Source: Leucothrix arctica
GTDB taxonomy: Bacteria > Pseudomonadota > Gammaproteobacteria > Thiotrichales > Thiotrichaceae
Direction of reading: 5' to 3'
Assembly: GCF_003172895.1 (NCBI RefSeq)
Contig: NZ_QGKL01000039.1
Coordinates: 124,001 to 188,000, forward strand
Length of the DNA stretch: 64,000 nt
In this document: positions 51,711-59,050 of the stretch, one piece after another
Position numbering within the stretch: position 1 is the first letter of the stretch
How the letters are laid out: each line of letters starts with the position of its first letter
Notes under the pieces: model-generated
Database searches by the model: none
What the model was told of the DNA's origin: nothing
Seen by the model: only the letters and a program-made list of their open reading frames with translations
Position numbers and translations under genes: made by a program

Positions 51711-52244
51711 TTAGTCGTGACTCCCATCATGTAACCATGACGCATGTTTTGGGGCGCGTTTGGTTTCTGCCCATTCGTTTAACATATTCCACTTAACCAC
51801 ATCCAATTTGGCATTCATTTCAGCGGTACTAGTATCAACTGCAAGCTCTAGACGGTGACCATTTGGGTCAAAAAAGTAGATGGATTTAAACAGTACGTGA
51901 TTTGTTGGCCCAATGACTTCGATGCCGTCTGCTTCGAGTAGTGCTTTGGTGTTAATTAAATCGTCCAAGCTATCTGCTTTAAGCGCTAGGTGCTGTACCC
52001 ACGCAGGTGTGTTTTCATCGCGCCCCATCTCTGGCTGCTCTGGCAGCTCAAAGAATGCCAAGACATTGCCATTACCCGCATCTAAAAACACGTGCATGTA
52101 AGGGTCATAAGCACCTGTTGAAGGGACGTGGTCTTCTGCAAAAGCCAGTTGATAGTCCATGTTTAGATACTTTTCGTACCAAACTACGGTCTCTTTGGCA
52201 TCCTTGCAGCGATACGCTACATGATGCACTCCCGAAAGTTTCAT
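51711..52244 (-). CDS. VOC-superfamily protein of the catabolic operon
   Basis: 177 residues from the ATG at 52244, which has GGAG eight bases upstream; an ATG at 52259 has none. Two VOC modules (beta-alpha-beta-beta-beta) carry His8, Glu66, His85 and Glu133 as likely metal ligands (GVHHVAYR, AFFELP, VQHLALK, HRLELAV). Such proteins are glyoxalases, isomerases, epimerases or extradiol dioxygenases. The presence of Glu66 fits a four-ligand site better than the three-ligand dioxygenase site. Its place between sulfatase and fumarylacetoacetase suggests a step of the same pathway; the reaction is not known. Confidence 0.75.
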   Translation of the reverse strand: MKLSGVHHVAYRCKDAKETVVWYEKYLNMDYQLAFAEDHVPSTGAYDPYMHVFLDAGNGNVLAFFELPEQPEMGRDENTPAWVQHLALKADSLDDLINTKALLEADGIEVIGPTNHVLFKSIYFFDPNGHRLELAVDTSTAEMNAKLDVVKWNMLNEWAETKRAPKHASWLHDGSHD

Positions 52245-52267
52245 TGGGTTGTTCTCCATTAATAATA

Positions 52268-53839
52268 TTAGGCGCGGTATGCGGGCAGCGGCGCACGATC
52301 TTGTAATTCAATCATTTGACGAACCATAGTTTCCATCAGCTCGTGTTTCACCGATTGGCTATCAGGGTCATCAAATAAGTTATTCATTTCATCTGGGTCA
52401 TTTTCTAAGTCATATAGCTCATGCCAATCTTCACCTTGTCGTAATGACATTCGGTAACGTTCAGTGACAACGGTACGTACCCGCTGAGGCTTATCAAAGC
52501 CTGTCATGGTGCGCTGGCTATCTTCTTCAACAATTGCAGCTAATGGCGGCTCACTGTTAAATAAGTCACGCCCTTGGATGCCGTTGTAAGCTTGAACGCC
52601 TGCGCGTGCCAGGATGGTGGAGGCAATATCAATCGATGAAGCAAGTTCAGAGCATAGTGGTTGATCAGCTGATTGTGTTGGGTCAGACCAAATGAATGGC
52701 ACTTTGATTAAACCTTGATAGTGCATTAGTAACTTCAACATCAAACCGTGATCACCCATGTAATCGCCGTGATCACTAGTAAAGATAACGATAGTGTTAT
52801 CGGCAACGCCGAGCGTTTCTAGCTGTTCCAAAACGCGACCGATTGCATCGTCGACCATCGTGATTAAGCCGTAAGTGAGGGCGAGAATATTGCGTGTTTC
52901 ATCTGCGGTGACGGCAAAAGGGCTTTGGTTATCCCGAGGATCTGTACCGTTTTCCATTGCTTCACGCATTGCGACTAGTGGCGGTAACTCTCCTTTTCCA
53001 AATGACGCGGGTAATTCCATATCTGCAGGGTCATACATGTCCCAGTATTTTCCTGGTGGATTAAATGGGTGGTGTGGGTCAGGAAACGACATTTTCAAAA
53101 AGAACGGCTTGTCGGTTTTTGTTTGATCGGCTAGCCACTGCTCTGATTGTTGGGCAATCCAGTTAGTTGAATAAAGCGCCTCAGGAACAGCAGTTCGCCA
53201 TGCTTGAGGTGCTTCCATGCCTTCAAAAGGTAGTGCATTTTCTTTGCCGACAAGAGACTCAAAGTCAGGGTGTTGCTGTTTCGCCCACAGTAAATAATCC
53301 CCACCGGCATGATCGCCATGGTCAGTCGCTACTTCCACATGCTCAAAGCCGTAGAAGTTGTCGTCTATTCGTTCGGCTAGGGGGCGCTCCCATTTTGTAG
53401 TGTCTTCAAGGTCATATTCGCTTCCATGACGATTATTTTTAAAGGCATCACGCAGTGGTGTTGGTGGTGTGTGTAGCTTTTCATTAGGTGTGTAAGCGTT
53501 GGTTGCGGGTAGCCCTGTGAAGCTTTGTAAGTGCGATTTTCCGATGAGTGCGGTGCTGTAACCCGCCTCTCTTAGTAGCTCAACAAAGGTTGTATGGTCG
53601 TGAGATAGTGGAATACCGTTATGCCGTGAGCCATGCAGCGACGACATACGACCTGTCATTATCGACGCACGATTGGGCATACAAATAGGGTTCGCGACAT
53701 AAAAGCGATCCCAGCGGGTTCCCGTTGCAGCAACCTTGTCGATATTCGGCGTTTTGACTATTTTATTGCCATAGCAACCTAGATGATCCGCACGATGCTG
53801 ATCGGTCATGATGAACAGAAAGTTAGGTTGTTTTTTCAT
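52268..53839 (-). CDS. Sulfatase (formylglycine-dependent)
   Basis: 523 residues of the alkaline-phosphatase superfamily. The FGly precursor motif CMPNRASIMTGR has Cys53 and Arg57; Asn replaces the more frequent Ser in CxPSR. Metal residues are in IMTDQHRADHLGCYGN and IVIFTSDHGDYMGDHG. No signal peptide is seen, so it acts in the cytoplasm, as expected for a transported substrate. It resembles choline-sulfatase and phosphonate-monoesterase relatives as well as arylsulfatases. It overlaps the TRAP gene by 4 bases. No anaerobic or FGE-type activating enzyme gene is in the window. Confidence 0.9.
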   Translation of the reverse strand: MKKQPNFLFIMTDQHRADHLGCYGNKIVKTPNIDKVAATGTRWDRFYVANPICMPNRASIMTGRMSSLHGSRHNGIPLSHDHTTFVELLREAGYSTALIGKSHLQSFTGLPATNAYTPNEKLHTPPTPLRDAFKNNRHGSEYDLEDTTKWERPLAERIDDNFYGFEHVEVATDHGDHAGGDYLLWAKQQHPDFESLVGKENALPFEGMEAPQAWRTAVPEALYSTNWIAQQSEQWLADQTKTDKPFFLKMSFPDPHHPFNPPGKYWDMYDPADMELPASFGKGELPPLVAMREAMENGTDPRDNQSPFAVTADETRNILALTYGLITMVDDAIGRVLEQLETLGVADNTIVIFTSDHGDYMGDHGLMLKLLMHYQGLIKVPFIWSDPTQSADQPLCSELASSIDIASTILARAGVQAYNGIQGRDLFNSEPPLAAIVEEDSQRTMTGFDKPQRVRTVVTERYRMSLRQGEDWHELYDLENDPDEMNNLFDDPDSQSVKHELMETMVRQMIELQDRAPLPAYRA

Positions 53840-55785
53840 GACTGTGGCTCCTTATTAGCAGCGACTGCTACATGAGTGGGTATTAGCTTCTTGGCTCGGT
53901 TGACGTCGAAATAGATCAGTGCTGCACCTATTAATATGGCAGGGATATGAAATATTGGATCTGTCATTAACATGACAAAAGCAGCCGTAAAGCGCAGTAC
54001 AACTTCAGGAATGCTGAGCTTTACGCGGTCATAAGCTGATAGTGCGGATGAGAATAGCCAGATGCAGAACATGGTACGGAGGACGATCCATACAAAGCTC
54101 AATAGGTTAAATTCTTCAATAATCAATAACGTAGGGTAGAACGCAAAGATGAATGGAATAATGAACTTTGCCATACCTAGTCGGAATGCCATGAATGAAG
54201 TAATGAGTGGATTAGCCATCGCGATAGGGGCGGCGGCGTAGGCGGCGATGGCAACCGGTGGGGTCAAGGAAGAAGCAACACCATAGTAGAATACGAACAT
54301 ATGTGCCGTTAGCATTGATAGGCCGAGTTCCTGAATCGCAGGCCCCATGACTAATATGATAATGAGGTAAGCCGGTAGTGTTGGCATACCCATACCTAGT
54401 ACTAGTGCGCCACACATCGCAACTAATAAAGCAGAGAATAAGCTTTCACCGCGGATGGCAGCGATCACATTGGCCAGCTTTAGTCCTAGCCCTGTTGAGT
54501 CAAGTGCGCCCACCAAAATGCCGATGGCTGCGATTGCGATGAGTAGTGTCGCACCTGATTCAGCACCCTTTAAAAACGAGTGCCAGAGACGTATTGGATG
54601 TGCTCTAACTTTAGGGTTAATGACCGATAGAGCAACTAACACAATGACGGCATAGAAGCCGGCAGCAGCCGTTGAAAGCCCCATTAGCATGGTAGTAATA
54701 ACGGTTGCAATAGGCGCGACGAATAAGATGGAGTTAATCATATCCACCCGTGTGATCTTGTCATCGGTAGTCATGTCCTGAACTTCGATGCCTTGGCGAC
54801 GTGCTTCAACGGTAACTGCCGCAAATAAACTGAAATAGTAAAATAGTGCAGGTACTAGCGCCGCAACAATGATGCTGAGGTAGCCGACACCCGTTAGGTC
54901 TGCCATGACTAAGGCAGCAGCCCCCATAATTGGCGGCATAATCTGTCCACCTGATGATGCAGTTGCTTCAACACCCGCTGCAAACTCCGGTGAAAAACCA
55001 CGCTTTTTAATCATTGGAATGGTGAACGTTCCCGTACCAACAATATTGGCAACGGTCGAGCCTGACATTGTTCCGAATAATGATGACGCTACAATGGCGG
55101 CATGTGCTGGGCCACCACGGGTTTTACGCGTCAAGAGAAATGCGAATTTTAGGAGTGTGTCTCCTGCTCCTGTACCTTCGAGTAGCACGCCAAAGATAAT
55201 AAAGATAAAGACGGTGGCAAGTACGATATTAGTAATCGAACCAAACACACCCTTGTTGGTGTTGTACCAAAGCGCTTCAGACATCTCAACGACTGAAAAG
55301 CCGGAGTGTGCCATGATGCCCGGTAGATCTTGCCCGAATATCAAATAAATGACGGCAAGTGATCCGACGGCAAACAGTCCCCAGCCCCATAAACGACGAG
55401 TCAGCTCTAAGAAAACAACGAGTCCTGCGATGGCAGGCCATGCATCAGCATTGCTTACATCGTACAAGAACTCTTCCATTTGAGTCTGCACAGAATAGAA
55501 AGACCATATAGACCATAAACCCGCGATGAGTAAGATCGCATCAATGATAATGTGCATCTTTGCCTTGGGTACCCCGTCAGGGTTGGCAATACGACGTCGC
55601 GTATGTGCTGCCGCGATACCTGCGATTAGCGCGAGGGCAAAGCCAATAGCGCGATGCCACTTTGGGTCTACGAGGCCCATGCCTGAGCTATACAGTGCTA
55701 ACACGCCGAGTAGCGCGCAGGCACAGCCAGCTATAATGTAGTACAGGCGTGTGACGCCTTCAGTATTGTTAGTCACTGTGGTCAT
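53836..55785 (-). CDS. TRAP transporter fused permease (TAXI type)
   Basis: 649 residues with about 16-18 membrane segments, the fused small (4 TM) and large (12 TM) permease form. Marker segments are FGTMSGSTVANIVGTGTFTIPMIKKRGF (marker GSTVANIVGTGTF), ASSGGQIMPPIMGAAALVMAD (marker GGQIMPPIMGAAA) and GMGMPTLPAYLI. TRAP systems import organic acids with a binding protein and a sodium or proton gradient. Its partner TAXI gene lies 83 bp upstream, with a strong hairpin between. Confidence 0.93.
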   Translation of the reverse strand: MTTVTNNTEGVTRLYYIIAGCACALLGVLALYSSGMGLVDPKWHRAIGFALALIAGIAAAHTRRRIANPDGVPKAKMHIIIDAILLIAGLWSIWSFYSVQTQMEEFLYDVSNADAWPAIAGLVVFLELTRRLWGWGLFAVGSLAVIYLIFGQDLPGIMAHSGFSVVEMSEALWYNTNKGVFGSITNIVLATVFIFIIFGVLLEGTGAGDTLLKFAFLLTRKTRGGPAHAAIVASSLFGTMSGSTVANIVGTGTFTIPMIKKRGFSPEFAAGVEATASSGGQIMPPIMGAAALVMADLTGVGYLSIIVAALVPALFYYFSLFAAVTVEARRQGIEVQDMTTDDKITRVDMINSILFVAPIATVITTMLMGLSTAAAGFYAVIVLVALSVINPKVRAHPIRLWHSFLKGAESGATLLIAIAAIGILVGALDSTGLGLKLANVIAAIRGESLFSALLVAMCGALVLGMGMPTLPAYLIIILVMGPAIQELGLSMLTAHMFVFYYGVASSLTPPVAIAAYAAAPIAMANPLITSFMAFRLGMAKFIIPFIFAFYPTLLIIEEFNLLSFVWIVLRTMFCIWLFSSALSAYDRVKLSIPEVVLRFTAAFVMLMTDPIFHIPAILIGAALIYFDVNRAKKLIPTHVAVAANKEPQS

Positions 55786-55827
55786 AATGAAACTCTTTCA
55801 ATGAAGATGATATTGAATGACTGAGGT

Positions 55828-55852
55828 GCAGAGCCTGAACGGCAGGCTCTGC
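55828..55852 (-). promoter_or_regulatory. Intercistronic hairpin between TAXI protein and permease genes
   Basis: A perfect 10-bp GC-rich stem GCAGAGCCTG/CAGGCTCTGC has a 5-base loop. No T run follows in either direction, so it is unlikely to be a full terminator. It may protect the upstream binding-protein mRNA or partly stop the transcript. Confidence 0.65.
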
Positions 55853-55868
55853 GAGTAACGATCAGAAT

Positions 55869-56867
55869 TTAAGGGCGAAGGTTGTCAGGAATCTCAAAGC
55901 CTGCTTCTTCATAGTAACGAATAGCGCCTGGGTGTAATGGCACATTGATTGCTGTGAAAGCCGTTTCTTTGGTGACATCTTTCAAGAAGAAAGCGGTGTT
56001 TTGTACTTCTTTGATGTTGTCCCAAAACCCTTTGGTTGCCTTATACACAACATCATCGGATAAACCAGAATGTGTACCCACAAACTGGAAGAAACCAAGC
56101 GAGTTAATATTGCCCTTGGTTAGCTGGCCTTTGTAAATTCCACCATCAAACTTAGTCATGCCTCGTCCTGCGGCACCCAGCTGTTTTTTCATGCCTTCTT
56201 TTTCCATTGATGCTTCAGGGATAGATAGCACTCTGAACTCACCCGATAAACCAAATTGCTCAATACGTGATGAGCCAATTTCTGCAGGACGAATCATCAT
56301 GTCGATTTTCTTGTCAGATAGTGCGGCAATTCCTTCACCCCAACTTAGACGAACGGCTTTGTAGTCTTTGCCCGCTTCATAACCAGTAATATTTTTGATT
56401 AATGCTTCTGAAGTAGCAGAAGCTGAGCCTGCTGGTGGACCTGTAAATACGGTCTTTCCCTTGATGTCTTCCCAGTTCTCAATGCCGGACCCTGCAAGTG
56501 TTACTGGGTGGTAAGCGCCTGCTTCAAAGCCAAAAATAGATCTTAAGTTTTTAGATAGCTCAGGTGCTTCATCGATTTTTGCGTACATTCTTTGCTGGCC
56601 AGCCATAAGGTTGACTAGACTAGGTACAGTGGAGAAAAAGTCGATTTGACCTTTAGCGCCTTTAAGCATGGATTTTGTTAATGTCTGTCCCGCATTAACC
56701 TGAATTTCCACATCGTTTTTACCCGCTTGGTTGCTGAATGAAACGAATACAGTATGGACTGGGTCACCAACACCTGCTGTCTCACCTTTGTGAATTTCAG
56801 CATTAGCAACGTTATGGCTTAGCGCTAGGACTAAGGCAGCACTGGCTAGTCTCTTTAGTAAAATCAT
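55869..56867 (-). CDS. TAXI family TRAP transporter solute-binding protein
   Basis: 332 residues with an N-terminal signal peptide (LKRLASAALVLALSHNVANA). The TAXI family core covers about 35-330, with GSASATSEALIKNITGYEAGKDYKAV and LSWGEGIAALSDKKIDMMIRP visible in part. It binds the substrate in the periplasm. The ribosome site GGAGG is strong. It opens the operon, divergent from a LysR gene, with an inverted repeat in the promoter region. Confidence 0.92.
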   Translation of the reverse strand: MILLKRLASAALVLALSHNVANAEIHKGETAGVGDPVHTVFVSFSNQAGKNDVEIQVNAGQTLTKSMLKGAKGQIDFFSTVPSLVNLMAGQQRMYAKIDEAPELSKNLRSIFGFEAGAYHPVTLAGSGIENWEDIKGKTVFTGPPAGSASATSEALIKNITGYEAGKDYKAVRLSWGEGIAALSDKKIDMMIRPAEIGSSRIEQFGLSGEFRVLSIPEASMEKEGMKKQLGAAGRGMTKFDGGIYKGQLTKGNINSLGFFQFVGTHSGLSDDVVYKATKGFWDNIKEVQNTAFFLKDVTKETAFTAINVPLHPGAIRYYEEAGFEIPDNLRP

Positions 56868-56896
56868 ATAACCTCCTCAATTGGTTATTTCCAGTA

Positions 56897-56914
56897 TATA
56901 CAAGTAGATGTATA
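56897..56914. promoter_or_regulatory. LysR-type operator in the divergent promoter region
   Basis: TATACA-N6-TGTATA is a perfect 6-6-6 inverted repeat and contains a T-N11-A box. A perfect TATAAT lies at 56918-56923 for the plus-strand LysR gene. LysR proteins commonly bind such sites to control the divergent operon. Confidence 0.6.
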
Positions 56915-56955
56915 AGATATAATACCAGTTCACAAGTAACTCATAACATTTTGGT

Positions 56956-57848
56956 ATGAAACTAGATCCCCGCCACTTAGCGCAACTGTCGGTAATTCTT
57001 GAAGCGGGTTCTTATCAACTTGCTGCGGAAAAGTTGGGCGTTACGCAGCCTGCGCTTAGTCGAAATATTAAAACTTTGGAAGAGCGTTTAGGCGGTGCTG
57101 TTTTTGATCGATCAGGTCGAAAAGCAGTTCCTACAGAGCTAGGGCGTCGTCTCGCGCGGTCAGGTTTTTCTATTCGCATCGCGGAAGAACAGGCGAGTGC
57201 TTACGCTGCTTTAGTTACCGAAGGCACGGCTGGCGAGCTTCGTATTGGTGCTCCACCCATTGTGGCGGGCCGCTTTATACAGGCACGCTGGCAAAACTGT
57301 TGAATAACAACCCAGATGTTATTACAGAGCTTCGTGTGGGGTTAGTGCATGAATTACGTTCGTTATTGGAGCGTGGACGAATAGATTTAGTGATTGGTCC
57401 GCGTAGTTTGGCGGAAACAGAAGCAGGCTTAACATTTGAGCCGATTGTGGATGACCGAGTGGGAATTTGGTGCAATGTGGAACACGAGTTAACCAAGTGT
57501 CAGGATTTATCTCTTAAGCAATTAGAGCGTCAGCGATGGGTGATGCACTCTAGGGGGAGTATGTTACGTCAGCAAACTGAAACGGCATTGATTTCGATGG
57601 GGCTTGAGCGGTTTCATATTGGTTGCGAAACGGATTCTATCCGTACGGTACTAGAGTTAGTTGAGAAAACCGACATGATCACAACCATGCCGAGAGAGTC
57701 AACCACGCCTTATATTGAAAATAAGCTGGTCTTCTTGGACTTTGATCAGTCTCAGTTTCATCGACCTATTGGCGCAATCAGTCGACGGGATCAAGAAGTC
57801 AGTCAGTTGGGAAAACGATTTATTGCGATGTTAAAAGAGCGGCGGTGA
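56956..57848 (+). pseudogene. LysR-family regulator interrupted by a one-base frameshift
   Basis: Two overlapping frames encode one LysR protein. The first (56956-57303, 115 residues) has the helix-turn-helix GSYQLAAEKLGVTQPALSRNIKTLEERLGG and the start of the effector domain, then leaves frame at ARWQNC. The second frame gives the continuation LAKLLNNNPDVITELRVG and a full effector domain (to 57848, with IDLVIGPRSLAE and MITTMPRES). Adding one base near 57286-57288 (GCACGCTGG) would restore the frame. It is either a recent mutation, a programmed shift or a sequencing error. The regulator would control the divergent TAXI operon. Confidence 0.88.
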
Positions 57849-57895
57849 CGTGATTTTAACCAGCTGTAGGAAAAGCGTTTTTAAGAGATAGTCGC

Positions 57896-58687
57896 TTACT
57901 TTTTACCTTGAGGCGCAGGCTGTGGACGCTCAAAGACCCACTTGTTGTCAGTAGAAAGACTAGGCGCATATTTATAACCCGCCGTATCAAAGTCCTGAAT
58001 ACCTTCTGGTGTTTCAATACGATTCCGCAAGATAAAGTCAGCCATCATGCCGCGTGCTTTCTTCGCATAAATTGCAACAATGCGCGTTTTACCCTCTTTC
58101 GTTTCTTTGAAGTCAATATTCAAAATACGGCCTTTTACCTGCTTAGGCTTGACCGACTTGTAATATTCATTGGAAGCAAGATTAACCAATACCGCTTCCT
58201 GCTGTTTCGCAAGCTCAGTATTCAAGCTATCAGTGATTTGATCACCCCAGAACTCATACAAGTTAGCACCACGAGGGTTCTCTAACTTAGTCTTCATTTC
58301 TAGACGATAGGCTTGTATCAAGTCCATTGGGCGAAGCGCGCCGTATAGGCCAGACAAAATACGTAGATGATCTTGAGCATAAGCCAAGTCATCAGGTGTC
58401 ATCGTTGCAGCTTCAATACCGCTATACACATCACCTTTAAACGCAAACAGCGCAGGGCGTGCATTGTCTGGGTTAAAAGGCGTGTGGAACTGCTGAAAAC
58501 GCTCAAAGTTTAACTTTGCAAGGTTTTCACTAATGCTCATTAACGACTCAATACGAGCAGGTTCGTAGTCACGTAACTGGTCAACCAGTAGTTGTGATTG
58601 ATCTAACTGCTTAGGCAGGCTGAAATCACCATTTGGCATGGGGATATCAAAGTCCTGACCTTTTGAAGGAGAGAGAGTAACGAGCAT
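57896..58687 (-). CDS. yaaA: Peroxide stress protein YaaA (DUF328/UPF0246)
   Basis: 263 residues, standard for the family. LVTLSPSKGQDF, FKGDVYSGIEA, LRILSGLYGALRPMDLIQAYRLEM (marker GLYGALRPMDLI) and NLYEFWGDQIT are diagnostic, with VNLASNEYYKSV near the centre. In E. coli YaaA limits free iron and oxidative DNA damage under peroxide stress. It is followed within 35 bp (in reverse order) by the ferredoxin gene. Confidence 0.95.
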   Translation of the reverse strand: MLVTLSPSKGQDFDIPMPNGDFSLPKQLDQSQLLVDQLRDYEPARIESLMSISENLAKLNFERFQQFHTPFNPDNARPALFAFKGDVYSGIEAATMTPDDLAYAQDHLRILSGLYGALRPMDLIQAYRLEMKTKLENPRGANLYEFWGDQITDSLNTELAKQQEAVLVNLASNEYYKSVKPKQVKGRILNIDFKETKEGKTRIVAIYAKKARGMMADFILRNRIETPEGIQDFDTAGYKYAPSLSTDNKWVFERPQPAPQGKK

Positions 58688-58720
58688 TAGCGTATTCCTG
58701 AGCGGTTTATTCTTTTAACC

Positions 58721-58984
<264 letters not shown>

Positions 58985-59050
58985 TTACAAATTCAATAAT
59001 GGGGCTAAGTCTAACAGTGCAGCGCGGCAAAAAACATTATTCCCTACAGA

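Noticed and set aside
54905-55348. 147-codon frame opposite the TRAP permease
   Set aside because: A shadow of a conserved permease gene; the sequence is low-complexity and has no ribosome site.
56881-56955. Mobile-element ends around the catabolic island
   Set aside because: The repeats there fit a LysR operator; no transposase, integrase or target duplication was seen at either side of the island.
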